From Macrotrachela quadricornifera (lineage: Eukaryota > Rotifera > Eurotatoria > Philodinida > Philodinidae): a DNA stretch of 64,000 nt. How positions within the stretch are numbered: position 1 is the stretch's first letter; the number at the start of each line of letters is the position of its first letter. Both the position numbers and the translations under genes were made by a program. The stretch covers positions 726,353 through 790,352 of the forward strand of contig JAJEKB010021337.1 of NCBI GenBank assembly GCA_022393335.1, read 5' to 3'. This document shows, piece by piece, positions 44,255 through 55,347 of this stretch. The notes beneath the pieces are model-generated. The model saw only the letters and a program-made list of their open reading frames with translations. It was not told the DNA's origin and did not search any database.

Positions 44255-45889
44255 AGACATGCACCAGTCCAGTTAACTAGGTACCCAATCCGACTGGGTA
44301 CTGATTTAAGCTGAACTATAGGTTAGCGAATGACAAATACTTTCTTTGTCTCCAATATATTGTAATTATTGGGATGTGAGACTGCTGGAATATCCATGCT
44401 ACATATGATATTTATTTAATGACTCTTGTATTACTATATACTCATTCGTTGCTATCTGTCAGAATAATGTATAACTCACTATATATTAGTTACACTTTTA
44501 TAAAGCACCCGATAGCAACAATTCGTTTATATGATTATCTATTAATTATTTATTGTTACTATTGATAGTTCTTAAAAATGATAGGTCTATATCATCATAT
44601 TTAACAAAATACGTTACTTCTTAAATGACTATTGCGCCAATCATAAAGAATTCATTCTCATTTTAACAATAATCAAAACACATGATTGACTATCTAAAAT
44701 TTATAGAAAACTTCATCATAATAAACTTTAGGCACTAAAATTTCATAATATCAGCTCTTGCTACTCATGTTTATTTTTATAAATGTTATTTTCAAATAAT
44801 ACTGATATCTTCATAGAAAATTGTGAGCGTTGCAGTTAGAAAGTCATCTCTTTATTCAAAATGAAAGCATGCTAAACCAGAATGATGTATAAAACATTTC
44901 TTTTGCACTACTTTTTTGAAGATTTTACTTGAAACTTCAAGAAAAACAGCATGTTTATCATGGTCACGATATTAATTTACTGAGTTTTCGAAGTGGGCTT
45001 GAACCGCTAAACTCAGAGCTAAAAAACTGCGTCACGATTCTATTCCTAATTAATATTAATAAAATATTGAAACTATTGGAGACACAATTTATCACCTCAT
45101 TTTTCCAACAAAATAATTGAAAAATTTAAGTTTTTGTAGGATTTTGATAGAAAACTTTCTCATTTAAAGTAAAAGAAAAAAAATGGAATTCGTTGAAAAC
45201 ATTCGACTAAAACGTTTAGAAAAGTAGTTCGGAAAAGCTTTCTATATGTGATTCTATGCGTTTTCATTTTCTCTTTCTAACTATGATAACTTTACATCTC
45301 TATCTCACTCCTATGAAAAGTTATTCACAAAGTGGCCACGATCATTTAACTCTCAAATGGACAGTAGACATGTATAGTACATTTTTATCTAACCAAGATG
45401 CCACATTATTTCTTATTTCTAGATGCTAAAAAATGACTTTTAAAATTTATCCTTTCTCGAAACAGTTTCAATGATATTTTAGAGTAGGTTTCTTTATCAA
45501 ATATGATTCATTATTTCGAAAAATTATTTTGATGCTTAAGAAATAAATAACTTAGTTTAGTAAATAAGAATAAAGATAGACAAAACTGACTAACACTGAC
45601 CGAGCGTATCTTTGTCAATGAGCAAAAAAATGTGAACATAATTAAGAAAATTATTACATGATTGTGATGTTAATATTATTATCATCCTTGAAAATTTCAT
45701 AAATAACACTCATGACAGCAGAATGTCCAGTTTTTCTGTGACTAATATTGAGATTCTTACTCAGTGACTGTATTTGGTACATCATTACAAAAGAATATGA
45801 TTCAATATAATAATATATTATCAACAAGTACACATCTAATTCGACTGGGACCTAGTTCACCAGTGCGAACTGGGACTGGTGCATGTCTA
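44255..45889. mobile_element. Possible hAT-like non-autonomous element
   Basis: TAGACATGCACCAGTCC at 44255 and the complement of ACTGGTGCATGTCTA ending at 45889 form inverted ends, with extended similarity (AACTAGGT, CGACTGGG) inside. The flanking 8-mers TTATGATT and GTTGGATT match only partly, so the target duplication is uncertain. No transposase was found within. Confidence 0.5.
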
Positions 45890-46192
45890 GTTGGATTTCA
45901 TCACTTACTCTGGACGAAAAAGGTGTTTTTTTTTTCTCTAATAAAAATGATTCTATCTGATAACATCATTAATGCATATTTAGAGCTGAGAATGAGCGTT
46001 CTGTGCAGTGAGTAGTGACAAAAATGTTAATCAAAGTCCAACAATAGTAAGTAGTTAGAAAAAGGAATGAATGAATTAATCAGAAAAAAGTTACATGCTA
46101 ATGGATTTAAAATAAGTTTTTGTCTGTTTAATCTAATTATTTTGTGAACATTTTTATGTGTCGTTAGTGTCTGTCAACTTGTCTGAATTTGT

Positions 46193-46744
46193 TCACCATG
46201 ATACTAGTGGAGCATCATGACCATCAGGAAAACTGCCATTTAAAATTCGAGCCCAGTCGATTATCCACCAAATAACCGACGCAGTACTAATAATTCCACT
46301 ACAACACATGCCGCCTGCCTCATTATTGGATGCTATTGGAATGATAACACAACAACCAGATGACAGTAATAGTTTAATGATGCCAGCAAACACATAGGAT
46401 ACGCTTCCACGCGATAGTACGAACCAATCGACACCGAATCCACCAATCAAAATGGAAACAACCAGAGCAGTCGTTTTAGATCTTTGTTCATAAAAGCATG
46501 GTTGGCTACCATGCCATGTCAACCAGCCTTTGTCGCAAATACATATACCTTTTCGACACTGACTGTGTTCATTACATTGGTCACTTGAATTGCATTTTGA
46601 CTGGAATTTCGAACCGATTGTATTGCTATGTTTACCAGGAGGGGCTACCGTTTTAGCAATAGGTAACGCTGTAATATAGTTACTCGACTTGAATATGATA
46701 ATACTTATTAAGAGAATTATTGTAAATGTGATGAATGATTGCAT
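46193..46744 (-). CDS. TM2-domain membrane protein with EGF-like cysteine module
   Basis: From the ATG at 46744 the protein begins with a signal-peptide-like segment (MQSFITFTIILLISIIIF). A compact six-Cys region follows (CNSSDQCNEHSQCRKGICIC ... PCFYE) like an EGF module. A TM2 domain comes next: a transmembrane helix (TTALVVSILIGGFGVDWFVL), a GVDWF turn corresponding to the usual DRF-type motif, and a second helix pair ending WWIIDWARIL. The reading frame continues 32 codons upstream (ATG at 46837), but starting at 46744 gives a proper signal peptide. TM2D proteins are type-conserved in animals, with links to Notch and amyloid biology; the role here is unknown. The ORF is intact and intronless. 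Confidence 0.8.
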   Translation of the reverse strand: MQSFITFTIILLISIIIFKSSNYITALPIAKTVAPPGKHSNTIGSKFQSKCNSSDQCNEHSQCRKGICICDKGWLTWHGSQPCFYEQRSKTTALVVSILIGGFGVDWFVLSRGSVSYVFAGIIKLLLSSGCCVIIPIASNNEAGGMCCSGIISTASVIWWIIDWARILNGSFPDGHDAPLVSW

Positions 46745-46840
46745 TGCTTGAAATATGATTATTCTATTTATCAAAGTCTTGACGACTCTTGTTTGTTTGA
46801 AAAGATATCTAGAAATATTAGCTTTGAGTACGAACATCAC

Positions 46841-47406
46841 AGTTTTTTGTTCATAATATAACTTTTTCTATGTTAATGTGTGTGCTTTTCGTGAATAAAA
46901 AAGCAACTTTTTCTTTTCTTGCCTGATCCAACAGTGGCTTATAAAACATCAGAAAGTTTGAAAGTATCACAACAATAAGTAGTTTGAGGAATCTTTCTCA
47001 AATTTATCTCGAATATAAGGTGTTATTCAGTGGCTATTATTGGTTTTTAATAACATAGATCAACATCTTTGAGCAACTGTTAACTTTTTCGGGGGAGGAG
47101 GGCACAGTGGGCAGTAAGCAAAGACCGGAAACAAAAACATTCAAATATTTTGGATAGAACTTTTTTGAGGAAAAAGAATTTTAATAACAACTAAATATGC
47201 GTTTTGTAGCACGCTTATTGGGCTTTCATATGCGATATTATTCAACATTTTTGAGGGGGGGGGAGAACGGAAATAGATAAGGAGAGGAGACTAGTTGTTT
47301 TACGGTTAGTCAAAAGCTGTGGGAAATTGGTTATCATTCGAATTATATTATGGAATAGATCAATGTAGAAGTTTTGTTTATTGTCAAATCAAGACAAATG
47401 TTACTA
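46841..47406. other. Intergenic, no supported gene
   Basis: Contains short G-rich patches (about 47090 and 47253) but no gene. Confidence 0.3.
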
Positions 47407-48022
47407 CCTAGGGCATACAAAAAGTAGTGGTCCAGGTACGTTATTTTCGTACAATAGGTTTGTTTGAATTTTCTTTTTTATAAGATGATACAGAAAACGA
47501 AGCTCTCCTTTACTATACTATTTCATTGCTATTCAATTAACATTATAATAATAAATTTTTAATAAGAATGATTATTGTGTAAAACTTAGCTATTGGTCAA
47601 GGTAGACAAATGGCTGCGCTCTACATTTCAATTTTCAATCACTTAATGCGTTCTATTAAAAACAAAATATACCACCAGATGAAGTGTGAAAAGTGCTATA
47701 ATTTATACATGCCCATTTATTCTATAGTTGCACTTTTTGCTTTGAAAATAAAGACTTTCGAGCAATCGAATTTCGACTGCAAAAACGATATGTTTTTGTT
47801 ACAAAACATCAGCGTGAAAAGCCTTACAATTACATAAGACCACTTATTTTAATTATATTCTTCTTATTTTTAAGAAAAGTGAAATTCTGTGTGACTACTT
47901 CGAAAAAATCGTTCTTTTTATGTGCGAAAAGAAGTTTCTTTTTTGTTGTCTCCTATATAAAATAAGTCGCCTTACATAAATTGTAGAGTTTTTCACACTT
48001 CATCTTACGATATATTTTGTTT
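47407..48022. mobile_element. Foldback element 3 (3' truncated), TACTTAGGG-like family
   Basis: Begins CCTAGGGCATACAAAAAGTA after TA (47405-47406). The interior matches element 2 (16309-17073). Internal complementarity is seen between ACAAAATATACCACCAGATG (47661) and its counterpart near 47998-48017. The expected right terminus is absent: similarity stops at about 48022, where a different repeat begins. Confidence 0.7.
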
Positions 48023-48480
48023 TGTGAAACACGATCTAAAAGAGCGTTGAAGTGTTTAGAAGTAGAGCATTGCACCGTCCGCTTTCGTTTTCTTTACAGA
48101 CGTGACAGACATCACAGACCGTAACTGATAGAATATTATAAGCGGTCACAGATTGAGATAGATGGCCTTTTGAGGCTATTATACAGCATGAGAAATGCAG
48201 TTCGGGACCGGTCACGTATAGTGACATGCGTCGTCAAGGACTATCAGAAGTCATGGATAAACTAAGTCTAGTTAAAATATCTTTGAAGTTTTTCCTTGTT
48301 GAAGTTCGATGATGCAAAGTAAAGAATAATGGCCAAGTACATCCGAATATACATCAAGCACGGCTTTGAAGTAATTAGTAAGAATAGATACAGCATGTTT
48401 CACATTTTTAATCACGTCAGGGATTGCGCTAACAGCTTTTTTCAATGCAGTGTATTATGTGGTAAAAGAATGAAACGCGA
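48022..48480. repeat. Dispersed repeat, copy 1 (partner at 52712-53090)
   Basis: It shares with 52712-53090 the blocks GTGAAACACGATCT, GTTGAAGTGTTTAG, CACAGACCGTAAC and GGGATTGCGCT-x-A-x-AGCTTTTTT, in the same order and orientation. No coding sequence. Probably fragments of an unclassified element. Confidence 0.6.
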
Positions 48481-48779
48481 AAATATCATTCTTTATATTT
48501 GCGAAGAGTTTATTTTGTTTTCCTAATACAATGTATCAAGTGGTGGAAAAATGAAATATAAAAGTAGTCCATTTACACGTATTATGAGCCAGTCATTTTT
48601 TTTTTGCAACATCAGAGAAAAATAAGATTTCAAGAATGTTAACCTATGCAAATCTCTTATTTGTCAGGATAGAGGGTTGAAAATTTAGGATAATATTCAC
48701 CAGGTTACACGAAATGAGATAGCAAGGTTTGAGTATTTTTGAGTTTACTGTAAGGAAGAACAACCAATTTTTGCTGAGA

Positions 48780-50092
48780 GGCACCAAGATTTTTGGAGCA
48801 CCCTTTATATTCGTGGATTCTCAAAGGTTATCCTATGAGGGGTATTTTTAGATTCTCATGGCTACTCTTTGGGAAATTCCTAGGTTCTCAAGGACTATCC
48901 TATCGATTACTGTTGGGTCTTCCAGAGCTCCTTTATAGAGGTCCTCAATAGCTTATAGGTACCCTTATATAGCAGCATTTGAGAAGCTATAGGTATTCCA
49001 TAGGCTAGCCCTCAAGAACCTATGTGCACTCCATATTGTAGCCTCTGACAATCTAAAGATGCCTCTAGAGGATAGCCTTTGAGGACCTATGAGTACTAGG
49101 ACCTTGCGGAGTGAACTTTTTTGATTCTGAAACCTGACTCCGACTCCGAAAGTTTGTAGTCTCCTGAATTCGACCCCGACAAACTCTGAAAATTTTTTAA
49201 CAATGTGATCTAAAGTTTATCCATCTAAAACGCAGAAGGATTTGTTCATAATTTTAAAATGCGCACTTTAACTCACTAGAACAAAAGTTCGAAATCACAG
49301 AATAAGTTTTTTTTTACCTATGTACTCTTTAGCGACACTTTGGGTAGTGTAGTCGAATATCTTAAACGATCCGTTTTCATAGAATCCCTCAATGACGATG
49401 AAAATATTGAGTTTCATGTTTACCTATGTTTCAAAAAAATATTAAAAAAAAACGATGAAGAAAGATATCAGATTACATCTGTAGTTATGTAGTGTAATGA
49501 GATATCTATGTAATCATGTATTACAAATCATATGATAGGACAATCTAAGCAAAATATGAAGTGTGCATTTTTTAACATTTTTGATTGTGAGGGATTATAT
49601 AGTGTGCAATAATTTTGAGTGCAATTTGAACTCAGATTCCGAGTCCGGCGGACTCGGAGTCGCAGTGGGGTTTCGGAGTCGAATGCAGGTCTCTAATGAG
49701 TATCCCTATATAATAGTATTTGAATACCTAAGGGTACCTTCAAAACATAGCACCTGAGGATCTGTGAATAACCCTGTATTATAGTGCTCGAGGGCCTAAG
49801 GGTACCTCCAAAATATAGAACTTGAGGGCGTAAAGGCATAGTCAGCGGAACATTCGTACCTACGATACATACAATAACATGGAGATCCAACAATCCGTAT
49901 GATCCCGCGATCCGACAATCCGCTTTTCCTCCTTGCCTCAAGTACTACAGTATCGGGATACTCTTAGGTCTTGATCTGCTATACTATGGAGGTACCCTTG
50001 GGTCGTCAGTGGCGATACTACAGAGTACCCTTGAATCGTGAGGCACTACACTGATGGGATAGCCATTGATATTCAACTGCTATACTATGAAT
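48780..50092. repeat. Degenerate satellite of about 30-bp units, interrupted
   Basis: At 48780-49096, 49696-49830 and 49960-50092, poorly conserved units recur with phrases such as GAGGACCTATGxGTACTC, ATAGTAxxTGAG and CTAAGGGTACCTCCA. The unit is about 30-35 bp. The element at 49097-49695 splits the array. Confidence 0.55.
49097..49695. mobile_element. hAT-like non-autonomous element inside the satellite
   Basis: The left end TAGGACCTTGCGGAG and right end (complement) TAGAGACCTGCATTCG have similar subterminal CCGACTCCG repeats. The flanking 8-mers ATGAGTAC (49089-49096) and ATGAGTAT (49696-49703) match at seven of eight positions, a hAT-type target duplication. No ORF. Confidence 0.65.
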
Positions 50093-50829
50093 AGGGATGT
50101 ACCAATGCCAATACGTATATTGGCCGAATTACACGATTTATTGTTGTAGAATTTCCTACTGTTTGAAAATAAATACTGAAATAGAAGGCTAGTTTTCTAA
50201 GCGGAATAAAATGGTTCTTGTAGAATGCAAGTTATGTGGCACAGTTGAGATAGTTTTACTTAAAAAATCTTTTTCGTTCAAATGCTTTTGAAAAAAAAAC
50301 TTTGTTTTTATAACTTTTAGTAGGCGATATAATTTTTTTCATTATTGAGTTGACATGTGAACATTGAGTTATTGATAAAATTAAAAAGATAATTTTTACT
50401 TGATCGAATAAAGATAACTAATGATATGTTTTCTAGGATGTGGACATTGGAACTTTGCATAAATAATAGTATTTCACAATAACTCCAATGCTTAGTATTT
50501 TTCGAGCAAAAGACATTAGAACATTCTATAGATGAGAAGAATAAGAAAATCAGTAGACATGTGAATATTTATTAACTAAAAGCTTCTACAGCATAATAAA
50601 TTCGTTTTTGAATCAAATAAATCTTCGAAACGGTGTTCTCGAGTAACGTTAGCGACTTAAGGATATTGACTGATTGATCCTGTTAAAATAAAAATTATTT
50701 CATTTTCCTCGATATATTAAATATTTTCGATGTTTCTTTCTTTAACGCTTATGATATAAGGGGTGGCCGCGAAGTCCTGTCTCGATTTGGATAATTAAAT
50801 TTTTATATTAAAACATATATTTAAAAATT
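50093..50829. other. Intergenic; possible hAT left end
   Basis: TAGGGATGTACCAATGCC at about 50088-50105 resembles hAT termini and might be the far end of the element that supplied the hAT fragment at 51737-52072. No matching right end was found. Confidence 0.25.
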
Positions 50830-51522
50830 TGATCCTATGATAAAAAGATGCAGTAAACAACTCTCTACAAAATGGCCTATGGTCGATCTTCCATAATTTC
50901 TATAGTAAGATAGTTATAAGCATAGAAATGTACCTCACAAAAAAGAAAAATTAACAATGAATCCGATCTCAGTATTTTTGCATGAACTTTTGTACTTTAA
51001 GTTCCCTAAAACAAAACCTTTTTATAAGTAGAAGCGCCATGAAATTCTCCACAAGATACTCTCTGAACTTTAATTTCAGATCTTCAATCAAGACAACTAA
51101 CTAAATACTATACGATGTGAAAAATATGAAAATATTGCAAATTTGATATTTTTTCGACACAAACTTTTTGTTTGCCTATTATTTTCATGGAAAACCTTCG
51201 GAAAAGTGAGACCTCCGTTTACAATAATGCACTCATATAAGAAAGAAAAAATGTAAGCGACATTTAGTTTTGCAGTTAGGTAGAGAAGAGTAATCATTAT
51301 TGATCTAAACAAAACGAACCCGATCGAAAACTTTTTTATTTTGATGGAGTTACAGGAATATTACTGGACGCAACATCACACGAAAAAAGTCCATGATTAA
51401 TTTTTCTTTTTTGTGAAGTACATTTCTATGCTTATAATTGTCTTACTATAGAAATTATGGAAGATCGATTATAGGGCAGTTTTGTAGAGCATCGTTTACT
51501 GCATCTTTTTATCATAGGACCC
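50830..51522. repeat. Foldback element with arms of about 125 bp
   Basis: 50830-50956 and 51397-51522 are close reverse complements: GATCCTATGATAAAAAGATG with CATCTTTTTATCATAGGA, and ATAATTTCTATAGTAAGA with TCTTACTATAGAAATTAT. The interior has no gene. Confidence 0.8.
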
Positions 51523-51736
51523 ATAGGCGGTGGAACGATTTCAATCTAGGATAGGCTGATATTTTCGGCCAAACCACTGTGAAGAGCAGTTTGAAAGTCT
51601 ATTTGCTATATCTGTTTACAATGATAATGTTATAGGCTTTCTTTCTAGATTTTAGTTTTACGAATCTGTGCTAACTATAGAATGCTTTATTGTTTCAAAT
51701 GAGCTAAGAACTAACAGAGTTCTAGAGAAATGTTGT

Positions 51737-52072
51737 TTAACAGAATAATAAAAAGTGAGAATGAAAAGAAATTTTTTCTATTTTGATTTTTTGAAATAAT
51801 TCAGAAGCAATTTTATTCAGATCTAGAAGGTCTAACTTTTCTTTGTGTATATGAGAAATAATGCCATGATTTATTTGTTGTTGAGTTATTGTACAGCACA
51901 GATGTGTTTTTATTCGATTTAATGCGCTGAATAATCTTTCTACTATAACTGTTGTCATTAGTATTGTCAAATATAATAATAATAATTTGCGATATTCACA
52001 AAATAAAGTCTTTCCAACTGGTTCAGCATTTAAAAGTTCACATATTATACTCATTTTTGTGATTTTTTTCAA
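51737..52072 (-). pseudogene. hAT transposase C-terminal dimerisation domain fragment
   Basis: About 111 residues include YRKLLLLYLTILMTTVIVER, LFSALNRIKTHL and LDLLDLNKIASELF. These match the C-terminal hAT dimerisation region of ZMYM/TTF-type hAT transposases (ERxFSAL-x-x-IKT-x-L signature). The catalytic core and BED finger are absent, so it is a remnant. Sequence above 52073 on the same strand may hold more eroded coding sequence, but stops intervene. Confidence 0.75.
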
Positions 52073-52711
52073 ATTAAAATGCTTTTTTTTTGGTAATATT
52101 TAAAAAATAGTCAGGCAATATCGTTAATTCACACTCTAATCGTTCAATATCAATATCAGCAACTGAAAACCCCTTAATAACCATCAAACTTATATTAACA
52201 TCGTCGTTTGTACTATTAGCTGAGGATAAAATAAATTTTTCAACTTTGTATAATAAAGGAAATACTGATCATCTAAAGCGTAAATCAGGTGTATCAAGGT
52301 GTGTCTCCCACTCAAAAATTGATCTCAGCTTAGGAACGTTCAAATGGGCTGAAATTTGGAGCATACATTGGGCCTGAAGTGAAGAGGCTGTTGCAAAATT
52401 TTCAGCTCGATTTGCCGACTTTTAACAGAGATATGAACCAAACAAGAGTCAAAAATAGCTCATTTTCGTTTCAAGATTTCTGGATCCGAACACTGTCAAC
52501 ATATTAAATTTTTCTTTTGTTTGACAGAGCATCTTAAAATGCAGGACAGTATAGAGTCCTTTCTTTTAAATTCTTACTCTTTTAATGGAGAAAGGAGCTC
52601 ACAAGTTCAATGATTCAAAAAACGCACCAAAAATGGATCTCCACTGACATAAGTGTCTGTATACATAATAAAAAACAAGGCTTAATTTAACCCTTTCACC
52701 GCGATCCGATT
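52073..52711. other. Intergenic; eroded hAT and old repeat sequence
   Basis: No intact gene. 52330-52560 is a diverged relative of 34250-34450. Confidence 0.3.
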
Positions 52712-53090
52712 TTTGTGAAACACGATCTGAAAGAGAGTGTTGAAGTGTTTAGGGGTAAAAATTTGCACCATCCCCTCCCCCCCCCCCCCCCCCCCCCCCA
52801 CAGACCGTAACCGACAGACTTAATGACCTTTGTCACAGATCGTGCCCGACAGCTAAGTGTAGCATCACAAACCGTGACCGATGGGCAAAATTGGCGTCAC
52901 CATTACAGACAGCAGGCAGCACTATAGTAATTCTTACTATTCTAGCATAGACTGTGATCTATAAAGAACTAAAGATCAACATAGACACTTATTTGGACAA
53001 ACTCTGGATATTTGGTTTACAATGCACGCAATTTCATCGTGTTTTACATTTTTAATCCCGCAGGGATTGCGCTGAAAGCTTTTTTACTAA
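52712..53090. repeat. Dispersed repeat, copy 2, with poly-C tract
   Basis: Partner of 48022-48480. It contains a run of more than 20 C at about 52776-52799, directly before CACAGACCGTAACCGACAG. The CACAGAxCGTxxCCGACAG phrase recurs two to three times downstream (to 52900). Confidence 0.6.
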
Positions 53091-53599
53091 GTTTTCGCAC
53101 TTGTTATGATAGTAGCTTGAGAGTTCGATGAAAATGTAGGAAAAAGTAAGGAACTGCATTGCGTCTGGAATGATAGATCTCAAGTTTTTTTCTATCTAAA
53201 CCAAAGGTCACAATCAAAACTTCACCTAGCTGACAGGTCATTTTCATGAGTTCTTTTGAGTGTTCTTCAAATATGATTAGTTTTAAAAGGAAGTCGTCTT
53301 ATACATTATTCGAGAAAAAGACGCTCGCACTCCTCCTTTTTCGATTGATGAAAACTGCAGCTCGTTAGCTGCATCCGTTCGCGAGATATTCCTCCCAGAG
53401 CTTTCGCCATTTACTCCTGGCGCCGACATTAATTACAGGTGTAGATACCTTAATTAGTACGAATTAGTTGAGTACTGGTCTTAGTTGATATTGATAGGCG
53501 TGGAAAGAGGTCTTGACAGCATATGGAAAAATAAGCTGCAATATTGTTTGTCATAATGTGGACTGAACGTCTTCTAGATGCTCCTGGAGTTTACGTCTC

Positions 53600-54845
53600 G
53601 TGGAAGTGATTTCACTCCATCTAATCTCATTTATTAAACTATTTTATCAAATATTTTCTGTTTCTATAGAGCCCAATTATATCAGACCAAATCAAAGTTA
53701 TCTTCATTCTTATGAACATCGACAAAAGCAAATACACAAAGAGCATCTAAATATGATGGATGTTATTATATCTTATCTTAACTGGGTTCATCATGTGCCA
53801 CATATATCGAAAATTATTCAAGAATTTTCTCAACTGCTAGAAACATATCTATATGAACTATATATGGCTTCATTATCTTATCTTGCCGTGCATCATATTC
53901 GAAAAGAACGCAAATTAATTCAATTAATGAAATATCGATCAAAACTTAGCAACAACATTCTTTGTGTGTCAGATAAGAGTGGCAATTTTCATATCGGTAA
54001 TGCAAAGAATTATGACCAGAAAGCAGAAGTTTAGCGAGAAAAAACTAAAACTTATGCTGAATTGAAAATCAATCCGTTATGGATAATAGTTGATAAAATT
54101 GTGCAATTACGTAATAATCTTCGTTCCAAAAAACATATTCTAGCATGGCAAACTTGATAAAATGATGCCAAAACGAGAAGAAATTGAATTGAAATATCTA
54201 TATTTCATTCCTAAAGCACATAAAGTAGATAAATCTGAAGTTATTTTCTATGGTAGTAATATTTATTTTATCTATTCTATTAGGAAGGAACACCATTACG
54301 GCCAATTGTGTCTTTAATGCGTACCCCAACAGCTAGAATTTCCCAGTTCTTAGATGAAATACTTCGGTTTCTATTTGATAAACATGTTCGTGCCACAGCA
54401 ATCGTTGATGGTGTTGATTTGATTCGCCGTCTTGAAACATATGTTACTAATGACTATCTAAAACTTACCACTTATTTATGTACATTCGATATTACAGATT
54501 TCTATACAATGTTATCACAAGAAGAATCATTGGATATTTTTACAGAATTTCTGCTTCACTATGGTTATCCTAAAGTGAAAGGTGTTTCAATAGATGCTAT
54601 ACGGAAATTAGCTCGCATTGGCATCACTGAAAATGTTTTTATCGATGAAAAGAAGTTTTATCGATTGGTTATTGGTGGTGCAATAGATTCAGCATTTTAT
54701 TACATTGACTCTGGCTAATATTATTTTTGTGGAATTGGAAGAAGAATTCATTCATCGACAATGTCAATATTTACCATTAAAAATTCACGCCAACGGTTGG
54801 AAATATTTTTGCATGCGTAGAACAAAATGAAAAAAACAATTCACT
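53600..54845 (+). pseudogene. Athena-like Penelope retroelement reverse transcriptase, decayed, with intron
   Basis: Coding appears to start at an acceptor near 53668 (TTTCTATAG), followed by EPNYIRPNQSYLHSYEHR. A conserved KSGNFHIGNAKNYDQKAEV block ends in a TAG at 54032-54034. Coding continues (REKTKTYAELKINPLWI), then a one-base shift near 54155, then KYLYFIPKAHKVDKSE. A GT-AG intron of about 44 nt (about 54241-54284) leads to GTPLRPIVSLMRTPTARIS and the first RT catalytic segment TYLCTFDITDFYTMLSQEE (D of motif A). After 54718 another shift occurs (EEEFIHRQ). The YxDD motif is not seen. Athena elements are Penelope-like RTs without endonuclease known from bdelloid rotifers, often near chromosome ends, and Penelope elements are known to retain introns. 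Gene dead. Confidence 0.8.
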
Positions 54846-55347
54846 CGTCATAGTCATTAAGATTATGCACACACGTGGTTTTACTACATCGAAAACGTTA
54901 GTGATTGTTTCATTTTGCTGAAAGATGTAATTTAAAATTCTGCATCTCATTACATCATTCGTTATGAAAACGTACAAAAACGGAAATCGATTCATTTGAG
55001 AATTTTTAAAGCAGATATATGAAATGACGCAGAATGACCCTTAAATAAGTTTTTCGATGGTTTCACCCAAAGTATTTCGCATTGTTCTTTTTCGCATATG
55101 GAAATAAACTATCAACTAATGCGTTTTGACGATCTTTAAATGTACCCCAAAAAACTTTCATACCCACTCGAAACTCATGTATTTTTTGTATTCTTATCCA
55201 ATCTTATCTATTTACATTATTGCCTAGATATGAAAGCCCTTTTTCGAATACTTGAATAAGATTAATAAAGAGCATTTTTATTAAGAACAAATATTTGATT
55301 TCTTTTTCTCTGTAAATGACATTTTGTTGTAACGTTCGTGGATCTCT
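54846..55347. other. Intergenic, no supported gene
   Basis: May contain eroded 3' sequence of the Athena-like element. No clear terminus was seen. Confidence 0.3.

Noticed and set aside
48790..49090. CRISPR-like regular array
   Set aside because: Units vary in both length and sequence with no conserved repeat separated by unique spacers, and the genome is eukaryotic. Better described as a degenerate satellite.
52776..52799. Possible telomere-like or G-quadruplex tract
   Set aside because: It is a simple poly-C run and not a telomeric repeat array. It may be partly a sequencing artefact.
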